Assembly: GCF_013374995.1 (NCBI RefSeq) | Contig: NZ_CP056030.1 | Coordinates: 4,062,501-4,126,500, forward strand | DNA: 64,000 nucleotides | From: Pseudomonas eucalypticola | GTDB taxonomy: Bacteria > Pseudomonadota > Gammaproteobacteria > Pseudomonadales > Pseudomonadaceae | Direction of reading: 5' to 3' | Shown: piece after piece, positions 30,032-38,682 of the stretch | Position numbering within the stretch: the first letter of the stretch is position 1 | Layout: every line of letters starts with the position of its first letter | Position numbers and translations under genes: made by a program | The notes under the pieces: generated by a model | What the model was told of the DNA's origin: nothing | Seen by the model: the letters and a program-made list of their open reading frames with translations, nothing else | The model's database searches: none

Positions 30032-30862
30032 TCAGCCCGGGAGAACCGGCGCAGGCAAGCCCAGGCGCTCGGCCACGTAGTGGTCGATGAGGTAGCGGGC
30101 GATCGACCGCGACGCCGGCAACGGCGGCAGGTCGTGCACATTGAACCACTGCGCATCCTCGATTTCGTCCGCCTGGGGCACGATGTCGCCGCTGTCATAC
30201 TCGGCATGGAAGCCCAGCATCATCGAGTGTGGGAACGGCCAGCACTGGCTGCCCATGTAGCGGATGTTGCGGACCGTGACCTGCACCTCCTCCATCACTT
30301 CGCGGCGCACGCAGTCTTCCGCCGACTCGCCCGGTTCGGCGAAGCCTGCCAGGGTGCTGTAGACACCGGTGACGAAGCGCGGTGAACGGGCCAGCAGAAT
30401 CTCATCGCCGCGGGTGATCAGCACGATCATGCTCGGCGAGATACGCGGGTAGCTGCGCAGGTCGCAGGCCTGGCAGTACATGGCCCGCTCCCAATGGATT
30501 TGCGTCATGGCCTGGCCGCAGCTGCCGCAGAACCGGTGCTCGCGAGCCCAGGTGCCAATCTGGGCGGCGTAGGCGAGCATCTTGTAGGTGTCGAAATCGC
30601 CCTGCATCATGAACTGGCGCAGGCCTTGCCACTGCACCCCTTCCCAATCGGCGGCGCCATGCAGTTCCAGCAAGTACACCGGCTCGCCGTCGAAATGGCC
30701 GATGCCGTGCTCGGCCAGTACGTCCAGGTTCTGCTTTTTCAGCCATTCACGGGGAAACAGCACGCCATTGGCGTCGAACGCGAAGCCCTGGGCGCAGCGG
30801 GCCACGGCCCAGCCCCCGGGCTGGCTGGTATCCAGTACTGCGGTGGTCCAGCGTTGAGACAT
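30032..30862 (-). CDS. nudC: NAD+ diphosphatase NudC
   Basis: A Nudix hydrolase that cleaves NADH/NAD+ to NMN and AMP and removes NAD caps from RNA 5' ends. It has 276 residues from ATG 30862 with an AAGGAG ribosome site. The zinc ribbon has C112, C115, C130 and C133 (CGSC and CQAC). The Nudix box [12 protein letters not shown] followed by REVMEEV lies at 173-193. The NADH-specific motif SQPWPFPxS appears as SQCWPFPHS (205-213), with Cys in place of the first Pro. It lies 20 bases after the crotonase gene and may be cotranscribed with it. Confidence 0.95.
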   Translation of the reverse strand: MSQRWTTAVLDTSQPGGWAVARCAQGFAFDANGVLFPREWLKKQNLDVLAEHGIGHFDGEPVYLLELHGAADWEGVQWQGLRQFMMQGDFDTYKMLAYAAQIGTWAREHRFCGSCGQAMTQIHWERAMYCQACDLRSYPRISPSMIVLITRGDEILLARSPRFVTGVYSTLAGFAEPGESAEDCVRREVMEEVQVTVRNIRYMGSQCWPFPHSMMLGFHAEYDSGDIVPQADEIEDAQWFNVHDLPPLPASRSIARYLIDHYVAERLGLPAPVLPG

Positions 30863-30882
30863 CAGGGGCTCCTTGTGTGATA

Positions 30883-31695
30883 TCAGTCGTCGAACTGCGG
30901 TGTCTGTTTGCTCATGCTCGCGGCCATGGCCACGCGCAAGTCGGTGCTTTGCAGCATCGCCGCGTTCCAGGTGGCGATGTATTCCAGGCCGTCGGCGATG
31001 CTGTGGTCGCGCATGTAGCCGATCATGGTCTTGGTGCCGCTCACCGCGATCGGTGACTTGGCGGCGATCTCCCGGGCGATGCTGAACACGCCTTCCAGCA
31101 GGCTGGCGGCGTCAGGGTAAACGCGGTTGACCAGGCCAATGCTGCGCGCTTCCTCGGCGTCGACCTTGCGCCCGGTGTAGGCCAGTTCCCTCAGGATGCC
31201 ATCGCCGATGATACGTGGCAAACGTTGCAGTGTACCGACGTCGGCGGCCATGCCCATGTCCACCTCCTTGATGGAAAAATGCGCATCGGCGGCGGCATAG
31301 CGCATGTCGCAGGCGGCGATCAGGTCGATGGCACCACCAATGCAATAGCCCTGCACCGCGGCCAGTACAGGCTTGCGGCAGTGGTCGACGGCGTTGAACG
31401 AGGCCTGCATGTCGAGGATCTTGCGCCGCAGGGCGCGGGCGTTGCGGCCGGTGTCCTTGCCCAGTTCGCTGGCGACCGAGGCGAGCAGGCCCAGGTCGAT
31501 GCCCGCCGAAAAATGCTTGCCGGCGCCGCTGAGCACCACCACGCGCACCGCTTCGGTATCATCCACCCACTGGAAGATTTCCACGATCTCGCGCCAGAAC
31601 GCCGCGTTCATGGCATTGACCTTGTCGGGTCGGTTGATCTGCACGTGGGCGATGTGATCGTTGAGTTCGACGTGGAAGGCCTGGTAGTCGGTCAT
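30883..31695 (-). CDS. Crotonase-family protein, delta3,5-delta2,4-dienoyl-CoA isomerase-like
   Basis: A 270-residue enoyl-CoA hydratase/isomerase-fold protein with an AAAGGA ribosome site. The oxyanion segments are HFSAGIDL and [10 protein letters not shown]. The stretch [18 protein letters not shown] is almost that of mammalian ECH1. The three acids of rat dienoyl-CoA isomerase (Asp176, Glu196, Asp204) align with D124, E144 and D152 at identical spacing. It therefore probably isomerises 3,5-dienoyl-CoAs during beta-oxidation of unsaturated fatty acids with odd-numbered double bonds, in the cytoplasm. A generic enoyl-CoA hydratase role is less likely. Confidence 0.88.
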   Translation of the reverse strand: MTDYQAFHVELNDHIAHVQINRPDKVNAMNAAFWREIVEIFQWVDDTEAVRVVVLSGAGKHFSAGIDLGLLASVASELGKDTGRNARALRRKILDMQASFNAVDHCRKPVLAAVQGYCIGGAIDLIAACDMRYAAADAHFSIKEVDMGMAADVGTLQRLPRIIGDGILRELAYTGRKVDAEEARSIGLVNRVYPDAASLLEGVFSIAREIAAKSPIAVSGTKTMIGYMRDHSIADGLEYIATWNAAMLQSTDLRVAMAASMSKQTPQFDD

Positions 31696-31832
31696 GGCAA
31701 ATCCTTTTTGTTGAAAGGGGCAATGGCAGGACTATACCAAGGCGCGGCGCCGGGAAAACCAATTACCCGAACTTGGCCAATTTGCCCTGCTGCGTGCAGG
31801 CAAACCCAGGGAAACCACCCACACCGCAGCCA

Positions 31833-31863
31833 ACCCTGTGGGACCGGGCGCCAGCTCGGGAAG
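31833..31863. repeat. REP-like intergenic element
   Basis: CCCTGTGGGACCGGGCGCC followed by AGCTCGGGAAGC lies in the 205-base gap between the crotonase start and the GH15 stop. It matches one arm of the paired element at 38168-38260 nearly base for base. A partial counterpart, GGTCGGTCCCCAG, lies at 31883-31895. Confidence 0.65.
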
Positions 31864-31900
31864 CAGCCGGCGCGGTCTATCAGGTCGGTCCCCAGGTCGA

Positions 31901-33694
31901 TCAACCGCTTTTGGCGCGATCCTGGGCCGGGCACTGGGCGCGGTGCAGGTTGAGGGCGGTGTTGATGATGCCGATGTGGCTGAACGCCTGGGGGAAGTTG
32001 CCCAGCATGCGGCCGCCGCGCGGGTCGTATTGCTCGGCCAGCAGGCCGACATCGTTGCACAGCGCGCTCAACCGGCCGAACAGCGCCTGCGCGTCGTCCA
32101 TGCGCCCTAGCATGGCGTAGACGTCAGCCAGCCAGAACGAGCACACCAGGAAGGTACCCTCCCCGGGGTCCAGACCGTCGCAGCCGGTCTCGGTGTCATA
32201 ACGCAGCAACAGGCCGTCACGCATCAGGCGATGCTCGATGTTGGCCAGGGTGGCGAGAAAGCGCGGGTCGTCGGCAGGCAGGAAACCGGTGAGTGCGATC
32301 TGCAAGAGGCTGGCATCGGTCTGCGACGAACCATAGGACTGCACGAAACACCCATGCTGGGGATCAACGCCGCGGGCACACACGTCAGCGTGGATCTGGT
32401 CGGCCACCGCCCGAGCGTGCTCGGCCCGCTCAGGATCCCCCCCGTCACTGGCCAGCAGTTTCGCCGAGCGGTCGAACGCCACCCAGGCCATTACCTTGGA
32501 GTGCACGAAGTGCCGCGGCTCGCCGCGGATCTCCCACAGGCCTTCGTCGGGCCGCTGCCAGATGCTTTCCAGGTACGGCATGATCACCCGGAAGATCGCC
32601 CGGCTGCGCGGGTGGCGCGGCAGGCCGCCGCGAATGGCCTGGGTCATGGCATCGGCCACTTCACCGTAGACATCGAGCTGCAATTGAGTCGCGGCGGCAT
32701 TGCCGATGCGCACGGGCTGGGAGTGTTCGTAGCCACTGAGCCACGGCAAGGTCTGTTCGGGCAGGCGCCGCTCGCCACCCAGGCCGTACATGATCTGCAT
32801 CTGCTCCGGGTTGCCGGCCACCGAACGCATCAGCCATTCGCGCCAAGCGCTGGCCTCTTCGAAGTAGCCCAGGTTCATGAACGCCAGCAACGTCATGGTG
32901 GCGTCGCGCAGCCAGCAATAGCGGTAATCCCAGTTACGTTCGCCACCCAGAAACTCCGGCAATGAAGTGGTGACGGCAGCAACGATGCCGCCAGTGGGCT
33001 CATACGTCAGCGCCTTGAGCACGATCAGCGAACGTTTGACCTGCGCGGTGTAGGGGCCTACATCGGGGCACCGATCGGAAAAGGCCCGCCAGAACGTTTC
33101 GGTCTCCGCCAAGGCCTCCTCGCCATCGAAGGCCTCGCGCACCGCGAGGTTGGAGTCTTGATAGGTCAGCACGAACACCCGGCGCTCGCCCGGGGCCACG
33201 GTGAAACGGCTGCCCGTGGCATGGTCCACCGCCTCCAGCGGCGCGGCGCTATGCAGCACCAGCATTTCCGGGCCGGCCACGGCTGTGAGCACTTGGGAAT
33301 GAGCCTGCTCCACCCACGGCACACTGCTGCCGTAATCGAAGCGGATGACCAGCTCCATGTCGAATTCGACGCTGCCGCTCACCCCCTCGACGATACGCAC
33401 CACGCTGCTGTGCTCGCCCGGTGGCATGAAATCGATCAGCAAGGCCTCGCCCGTGGCCGTGGTGAAGGTGGTTTCGAGAATCAGCGTACCGTCACGGTAA
33501 CACCGGCTGGTTTCAGCCGGCGCCACCGGTTGCAGTCGCCAGCGGCCGTTGTGTTCATCGCCCAGCAACGCGGCGAAACACGCCGGGGCGTCGAAACGGG
33601 GAAAACACAACCAGTCCAGCGAGCCCTGTTTGTCGACCAGCGCGGCAGTTCTGCAATTGCCGAGCAAGGCATAGTCTTCAATCAATGCGGCCAT
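31901..33694 (-). CDS. Glycoside hydrolase family 15 protein (glucoamylase/trehalase-like)
   Basis: 597 residues beginning MAALIEDYALLGNCRTAALV, the typical start of bacterial GH15 proteins with an N-terminal beta-sandwich and a C-terminal (alpha/alpha)6 barrel. The barrel core is recognisable from NWDYRYCWLRDATMTLLAFM. Family members release glucose from starch-type glucans or hydrolyse trehalose. The substrate cannot be fixed by sequence, though trehalose or glucan fits the nearby glg/tre genes. There is no signal peptide, so it is cytoplasmic. It is the last gene of the gnd-zwf-HAD-GH15 unit, 27 bases after the HAD gene. Confidence 0.88.
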   Translation of the reverse strand: MAALIEDYALLGNCRTAALVDKQGSLDWLCFPRFDAPACFAALLGDEHNGRWRLQPVAPAETSRCYRDGTLILETTFTTATGEALLIDFMPPGEHSSVVRIVEGVSGSVEFDMELVIRFDYGSSVPWVEQAHSQVLTAVAGPEMLVLHSAAPLEAVDHATGSRFTVAPGERRVFVLTYQDSNLAVREAFDGEEALAETETFWRAFSDRCPDVGPYTAQVKRSLIVLKALTYEPTGGIVAAVTTSLPEFLGGERNWDYRYCWLRDATMTLLAFMNLGYFEEASAWREWLMRSVAGNPEQMQIMYGLGGERRLPEQTLPWLSGYEHSQPVRIGNAAATQLQLDVYGEVADAMTQAIRGGLPRHPRSRAIFRVIMPYLESIWQRPDEGLWEIRGEPRHFVHSKVMAWVAFDRSAKLLASDGGDPERAEHARAVADQIHADVCARGVDPQHGCFVQSYGSSQTDASLLQIALTGFLPADDPRFLATLANIEHRLMRDGLLLRYDTETGCDGLDPGEGTFLVCSFWLADVYAMLGRMDDAQALFGRLSALCNDVGLLAEQYDPRGGRMLGNFPQAFSHIGIINTALNLHRAQCPAQDRAKSG

Positions 33695-33721
33695 GGTGGG
33701 GTCAACCTTGTGCGGGGGAAT

Positions 33722-34555
33722 TCAGGGGGTGTGCGGTGCCCTCGGCAAAATCAGGTCGCGGATAGCGTCCGCCACGCCCTGTTCGCGGTTGCTGGCGGTG
33801 ACGTGGTCGGCATGAGCCTTGACCGCGTCGTCCGCCTGGCCCATGGCCACCGAAAGCCCGGCGCGTTTGAACATCGCCACGTCGTTGCCGCCGTCACCCA
33901 GCACGGCGGTCTGATCCAGGGGAATGTCCAGGTGCCCGGCCAGTGAAGCCAGGGCGTCGCCTTTGTTGGCCAGCAGCGCGGTGACGTCGAGGTAATAGGA
34001 TTGAGAACGGGCCGCCAGGGCCTGGCCTTCGATCAGGCCGCCCAGTTCATGTTCCAGCCTTGCCAGCAACTCGAAGTCGCCGCAGGTCGCGACAATCTTG
34101 TCGACACGGTCCAGGTAGGGCGTGAAGTCTTCCACCTGCACATAGCTGTAGCCCAGCGCGTCGATCTCCTTTTGAAGGAATTGCGCATCGGGACTGGTCA
34201 GCAGCCATTGGTCATCGGCGAACAGCCAGATGGCCACCGGATGGCGAGCGAACAGCGCCAGGCTGGTGTCTACGGCACGCCGGTCGACACTGTGGCGCTC
34301 CAGCACACTACCATCGGGCCGGGCCAGGGTACCGCCATTGAAAGCGGCAAATGGCACATCGATACCCAACGTGCGGACGATATCCAGCATTGCCCGGGGC
34401 GGTCGAGCACTGGCCAGGCTAAACGCCACCCCGGCCTCGCGCAATTGCCCTACGGCGTCGAGCACGCGTGGGCCGATGCTGTGGTCGGGCAGCAACAGCG
34501 TGCCGTCCATGTCGCTGAGCACCAGGCGGATGAAGTCGTCCGGACGCTCACTCAT
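33722..34555 (-). CDS. Cof-type HAD-IIB family phosphatase
   Basis: 277 residues from ATG 34555 (MSERPDDF), whose ATGA overlaps the zwf stop codon, so translation is coupled; an upstream in-frame ATG is less likely. HAD motif I is LSDMDGTLL (D15, D17), and motifs III/IV are NKGDAL and LGDGGNDVAMF. The large type-IIB cap between motifs I and III suggests a sugar-phosphate substrate. Its place between zwf and a GH15 gene supports a role on a hexose or pentose phosphate, which is inference. Confidence 0.87.
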   Translation of the reverse strand: MSERPDDFIRLVLSDMDGTLLLPDHSIGPRVLDAVGQLREAGVAFSLASARPPRAMLDIVRTLGIDVPFAAFNGGTLARPDGSVLERHSVDRRAVDTSLALFARHPVAIWLFADDQWLLTSPDAQFLQKEIDALGYSYVQVEDFTPYLDRVDKIVATCGDFELLARLEHELGGLIEGQALAARSQSYYLDVTALLANKGDALASLAGHLDIPLDQTAVLGDGGNDVAMFKRAGLSVAMGQADDAVKAHADHVTASNREQGVADAIRDLILPRAPHTP

Positions 34556-36060
34556 CCCAGGCTGTGCCACGCGCGACCGTCGCGGGCGAGCAATTCGTCC
34601 GCCGACTCGGGACCGTCTTCGCCCGCGGCGTAGTGGTCGATCTTGCCACCGTCGCGCCAGGCATCCAGGAAAGGCTGTACCGCACGCCAGCCGTTCTCGA
34701 TGTTGTCGGCGCGCTGGAACAGCGTCTGATCGCCCGTCAGGCAGTCATAGATCAGCGTTTCATAGCCGGTCGACGGCTGCATCTGGAAGAAGTCCTTGTA
34801 GGCAAAGCCCAGCTCGACGTTCTCCATCACCAGGGCCGGGCCCGGACGCTTGGCCATCAGGTCGAACCACATGCCCTCGTTGGGCTGGATCTGGATACGC
34901 AGGTAGTTGGGCTGCAGCCGCTCGACTTCGGTGTCGCGAAACTGCGCGTAGGGCGCCTGCTTGAAGCAGATGGCGATCTCGGTGTCGCGTACACTCATGC
35001 GCTTGCCGGTGCGCAGGTAGAACGGCACGCCCACCCACCGCCAGTTGTCGATCATCACCTTGAGCGCCACGAAGGTTTCGGTACGGCTGTCAGGGTCGAC
35101 CTTGGGCTCCTGGCGGTAGCCGGGCTTGTCGCCCTCGCCGGCCGTATACTGGCCACGCACCGAATTCTTCAGGGCATCGGCCTTGGACCAGGGGCGGATG
35201 GCCCCCACCACCTTGGCCTTCTCGCCGCGCACGGCGTCGGCACCAAAGGCAGCCGGCGGCTCCATGGCAACCATGGCCAGCAACTGGAACAGGTGGTTGG
35301 GCACCATGTCGCGCAGGGCGCCGGTGCTGTCATAGAAATTGCCCCGTGTTTCCACACCCACGGTTTCCGCCGCGGTGATCTGCACGTGGTCAATGTAGTG
35401 ATTGTTCCAGAACGCCTCGAAAATGCCGTTGGAAAAGCGGCTGATGAGGATGTTCTGGACGGTTTCCTTGCCCAGGTAGTGATCGATTCGGTAGATCTGC
35501 TTTTCATTCATGACACTCAACAGGCAGGCGTTGAGTGCCTCGGCGGTGGGCAGGTCGGAGCCGAAGGGTTTTTCGATCACCACGCGGCGGAAGGCATCGG
35601 GCTGCTCCTGGAGCAACCCGGCCTGGCCCAGGCGCTGCGCCACTTCACTGAAGAAGCGCGGCGAGGTGGCCAGGTAGAACACGGCATTGCCGGTGCGGTT
35701 GGCGGCGATGCGCTCGCCAATCGCCTGGTAGGTGCCATCGTCGAGGAAATCGCCACTGATGTAGCTGATGCGCTTGGCCAATTTAGCCCACAAGGCCGGG
35801 TCGAGGGCCTGGTCGGCCCCCTCCGGGTGCTTGCTGCGCGCCTGCTCGATGATGAAATCGTGCAGCTTGGCAGCGAAGTCAGCATCGCTGACCTCGTTGT
35901 GGTCGACACCGACGATGTGCAGGCCATTGTCCAGCAGACCGTCGCGACTCAGGTTGTACAGCGCCGGCATGAGCAGGCGCTTGACCAGGTCGCCATGGGC
36001 GCCAAAGAGAAACAGCGTGGTGGGGGGTGCTGCGTCTACCTTGGACTTTGCCCGTGTCAT
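34552..36060 (-). CDS. zwf: Glucose-6-phosphate 1-dehydrogenase
   Basis: It oxidises glucose-6-phosphate to 6-phosphogluconolactone with NAD(P)+, feeding the Entner-Doudoroff and pentose phosphate routes. It has 502 residues. The nucleotide loop is [13 protein letters not shown], where the usual GASGDL reads GAHGDL. The active site is [10 protein letters not shown] with H194, and the whole C-terminal domain is present. It overlaps gnd upstream and the HAD gene downstream by ATGA. Pseudomonads carry several Zwf isozymes; this is the one paired with gnd (zwfB position in P. putida). Confidence 0.96.
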   Translation of the reverse strand: MTRAKSKVDAAPPTTLFLFGAHGDLVKRLLMPALYNLSRDGLLDNGLHIVGVDHNEVSDADFAAKLHDFIIEQARSKHPEGADQALDPALWAKLAKRISYISGDFLDDGTYQAIGERIAANRTGNAVFYLATSPRFFSEVAQRLGQAGLLQEQPDAFRRVVIEKPFGSDLPTAEALNACLLSVMNEKQIYRIDHYLGKETVQNILISRFSNGIFEAFWNNHYIDHVQITAAETVGVETRGNFYDSTGALRDMVPNHLFQLLAMVAMEPPAAFGADAVRGEKAKVVGAIRPWSKADALKNSVRGQYTAGEGDKPGYRQEPKVDPDSRTETFVALKVMIDNWRWVGVPFYLRTGKRMSVRDTEIAICFKQAPYAQFRDTEVERLQPNYLRIQIQPNEGMWFDLMAKRPGPALVMENVELGFAYKDFFQMQPSTGYETLIYDCLTGDQTLFQRADNIENGWRAVQPFLDAWRDGGKIDHYAAGEDGPESADELLARDGRAWHSLG

Positions 36061-37034
36061 TTAGGAACCTCGATATGGCCGCCGAAACCAAAGCGCATCG
36101 CCGACAGCAACTTGTCGCCGTAGGTGCTTTCCTGGCGGGAACGGAAACGTGCGAACAGCGAACCTGCCAGCACCGGTACCGGTACGGCCTGCTCCACTGC
36201 AGCGTCAATGGTCCAGCGACCTTCACCGCTGTCGGACACCGAACCCGAGTAACCATCCAGCGCCGGGTCACCGACCAGCGCGTCGGCGGTCAGGTCCAGC
36301 AGCCAGGAGGAGACCACGCTGCCGCGGCGCCATACTTCGGCGATCTCGGCCAGGTTCAGGTCAAAGCGCTGGTCTTCCGGCAGCGCGGTGCTGTTCTTGG
36401 TCTTCAGAATGTCGAAGCCTTCGGCGAAGGCCTGCATCATGCCGTATTCGATACCGTTGTGGATCATCTTCACGAAGTGGCCGGAACCGGCCGGGCCTGC
36501 GTGGATGTAGCCGTTTTCGGCATTGTTGTGCTCGCCTTCGCGACCCTTGGTGCGCGGAATGTCACCCACGCCAGGAGCCAGGCAGGCAAACAGCGGGTCC
36601 AGGCGCTCGAAGATCTTGGCTTCGCCACCAATCATCATGCAGAAGCCGCGGTCCAGGCCCCACACGCCACCGGACGTACCGACGTCGACGTAGTGGATCT
36701 GGCGCTCAGCGAGCGCCTTGGCGCGACGGATGTCATCCTTGTAGAAGGTGTTGCCGCCGTCGATGATCACATCGTCCGGCTCCAGCAGGTCGGCCAGTTG
36801 CTGGATGGTGTCCTCGGTTGGCGCGCCGGCGGGCAGCATGACCCATACCGCGCGAGGTGCGTCCATCTGACGCACCAGGTCAGCGAGGTCGGCAGCCTTC
36901 ACGGCCCCTTCTTCACCCAGTTTTGCCACGGAAGACTGATCGCGATCCCAGACCACGGTCTGGTGGCCTCCGCGCATCAGTCTTCTCGAAATATTGCCGC
37001 CCATGCGGCCCAGTCCCACGATTCCCAATTGCAT
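36057..37034 (-). CDS. gnd: 6-phosphogluconate dehydrogenase, decarboxylating (short type)
   Basis: It converts 6-phosphogluconate to ribulose-5-phosphate and CO2. Start at MQLGIVG (37034), with GGAG 8 bases upstream; earlier in-frame codons are not needed. The 325 residues are much shorter than the roughly 470 of E. coli Gnd and match the short, often NAD-preferring type. The Rossmann motif is [13 protein letters not shown]. The substrate motif is [15 protein letters not shown], and the catalytic region is [17 protein letters not shown] with its Lys. It is first in the gnd-zwf-HAD-GH15 operon. Confidence 0.95.
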   Translation of the reverse strand: MQLGIVGLGRMGGNISRRLMRGGHQTVVWDRDQSSVAKLGEEGAVKAADLADLVRQMDAPRAVWVMLPAGAPTEDTIQQLADLLEPDDVIIDGGNTFYKDDIRRAKALAERQIHYVDVGTSGGVWGLDRGFCMMIGGEAKIFERLDPLFACLAPGVGDIPRTKGREGEHNNAENGYIHAGPAGSGHFVKMIHNGIEYGMMQAFAEGFDILKTKNSTALPEDQRFDLNLAEIAEVWRRGSVVSSWLLDLTADALVGDPALDGYSGSVSDSGEGRWTIDAAVEQAVPVPVLAGSLFARFRSRQESTYGDKLLSAMRFGFGGHIEVPK

Positions 37035-37365
37035 GCCGGTGCTCCACTGATGCGTAAATAGGTGTGTCACACCTTCAAAGCGCTAATGGTCTCAAAGCTT
37101 AGTACAGGGTTGCTACAGTTAGTTTCGACTTTCGCCGTTCGTCGGTGGCTTTTTTTTACCTGGGGGGCTGTCATCAAGCGTTCTTCAACGCTGACGGGCA
37201 CTTGCCGCCACATGGAGAAAAAGACACGTCGACCATGAAAAATAAAAAAGTTCCCTTCACCAGAAAAAGAAATCAGAATCCGCGCCGACAGAGGAACAGC
37301 CCCGACTGACAAACGCTCAAGGTCGGCTATCCTCACTGTGAGACATGCCATTTGCGAGGTGAGCA
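37035..37365. other. Divergent intergenic region between gnd and the glg side
   Basis: 331 bases without a convincing gene. It must hold the gnd promoter (leftward) and that of the coiled-coil gene (rightward). A run of eight T at 37149-37157 and an A-rich patch near 37230-37270 stand out, but no clear operator or sigma-70 promoter pair is visible. Confidence 0.5.
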
Positions 37366-37551
37366 ATGGGAACTTTACTGCCAGCAACACGCCCCCAAAC
37401 CCTCTATGTCACGGTACGCCGCGACGAACTGCGCGAATTGAAAGAAGAACGCGACCAGTTGCAGAAGAAGGTCGCCCATTTGACCCTGATGCTCTTGCAG
37501 TCCCAGCAGGACACCGGTATCGCCGGTGGCGCCCAGGCGCAGATCGCCTGA
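37366..37551 (+). CDS. Small coiled-coil protein, unknown function
   Basis: 61 residues from ATG 37366 with a GAGGTGAGCA ribosome site. After a short head (MGTLLPATRPQTLYVTV) comes a charged stretch, RRDELRELKEERDQLQKKVA, and LTLMLLQSQ, with heptad-like leucine spacing, so a short coiled coil is likely. No family is recognised. It opens the rightward region ahead of glgA and is not obviously part of the glycogen operon. Confidence 0.65.
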   Translation: MGTLLPATRPQTLYVTVRRDELRELKEERDQLQKKVAHLTLMLLQSQQDTGIAGGAQAQIA

Positions 37552-37697
37552 CCCTCCCCTGTCCCCGCCCGCCGGCAGGCCTTGGCCTGTCGGCACACGC
37601 TGTAACCTTTGCGAAGAACACCTGATACCGGATTGGCGCTAGATTGCCAGCCCTGAGCGTGCCGCATGCCGCGGCGCGCCGTCGCTGGAGTTCGACC

Positions 37698-38141
37698 GTG
37701 AAAGGAATCACGTTGCTTGCCCTGCTGGCCCTGCCATTCGCAGCCCATGCCACCCCCCAGTGTCCCGCGAAACCGGATGTCGCCAGCCTGTTCGACCGCT
37801 GGAACGCCGCCCTCTTGACGGGCGAGCCCGCCCAAGTGGCCGCCACCTACGGCGCCGATGCCGTGCTGCTGCCCACCTTGTCCAACCGCGTACGCATGAC
37901 CCACGACGAACGCCTGGACTACTTTCAGCACTTTCTGGCCAACAAACCCTCGGGCCGCATCGTCAGCCGCACGTCACAGGCTGCGTGCGACAGCGCACTG
38001 GACGCCGGCATCTACGAATTCACCTTCGCCACCACCGGCGAGACCGTCCAGGCTCGCTACAGCTTCAATTACCGCTGGGACGGCCAGCAATGGCTGATCG
38101 CAAGCCATCATTCCTCGCTGATGCCTGAAGCTGCGCATTGA
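37698..38141 (+). CDS. Exported NTF2-like protein (SgcJ/EcaC-type, DUF4440-like)
   Basis: The best start is GTG 37698, which has GGAG 9 bases upstream and gives a signal peptide, (M)KGITLLALLALPFAAHA; upstream in-frame codons would hide it. The mature part is about 125 residues and has the NTF2-like pattern SLFDRWNAALLTGEPAQVA, then YGADAVLLPTLSN and the C-terminal FNYRWDGQQWLIASHHSS. Proteins of this SgcJ/EcaC type are small periplasmic ligand-binding or dimerisation domains without an assigned reaction. Two mature cysteines (CPAK, AACDS) could form a disulfide. Confidence 0.8.
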   Translation: MKGITLLALLALPFAAHATPQCPAKPDVASLFDRWNAALLTGEPAQVAATYGADAVLLPTLSNRVRMTHDERLDYFQHFLANKPSGRIVSRTSQAACDSALDAGIYEFTFATTGETVQARYSFNYRWDGQQWLIASHHSSLMPEAAH

Positions 38142-38167
38142 ACAGCGTCCCTCTATAGCAGCTGACG

Positions 38168-38260
38168 CTGTGAGACCGGGCGCCAGCTCGGGAACTAGAC
38201 GCCGCAGTGCAGCAGGTCAATCGCGGCGCGGCCTTCCCGAGCTTCGCCCGGTCCCACAGG
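38168..38260. repeat. Paired inverted REP-like element
   Basis: CTGTGAGACCGGGCGCC plus AGCTCGGGAA (38168-38194) faces CTTCCCGAGCTTCGCCCGG plus TCCCACAGG (38233-38260), giving a long imperfect hairpin with a 38-base loop. It lies 27 bases after the NTF2-like gene and may end that transcript. Single arms of the same repeat occur at 496 and 31833. Confidence 0.75.
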
Positions 38261-38682
38261 GGAGATATCCCGGGATCGGCGCCCAATGCGCACACTTCTA
38301 GAAATCTCTCTCTAAACAGCAGCCCGCCCAACCCCTTGAAAACAAAGCCTTTGCCAACCCATGCCCGACCGCCAGCGTAGGGCATTACCATCCGTCAGTC
38401 GCACCATGACCACAGGGTCGCAAATATTTCCTACACTCAAAACTCAGCCCGCACACCGCTCGGAATCTTCGTTCGCAAAAAGTCGAAACTTCTGAAATCG
38501 CGGCAGGTCAGGTTAAAGGTAGGCCATGGAAATGCTGTTCGTCTCCGCGGCCAAACCACCCCACTCCGTCAATTCGCCACCGGCAGGATCGCCGGTAAGC
38601 GTTGCGCTTGCGCGCTTGACCGTGGGGCGCTGGATCACAAAACAGGTGCTTGCCACATTGCATTAATGCACGGGAGAGAACG
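38261..38682. other. Long leader region of the glgA-tre operon
   Basis: About 420 bases before glgA with no supported gene. It probably holds the glgA promoter and a long 5' untranslated region. TTGACC at 38619 could be a -35 box, but no convincing -10 follows. A run of A (38477-38481) and short inverted stretches such as CCGGCAGGATCGCCGG (38581-38596) are the only visible structure. Confidence 0.4.

Noticed and set aside
37067..37390. A 107-codon minus-strand frame in the gnd upstream region
   Set aside because: No ribosome site, no motif, and it would cover the gnd promoter and the start of the coiled-coil gene.
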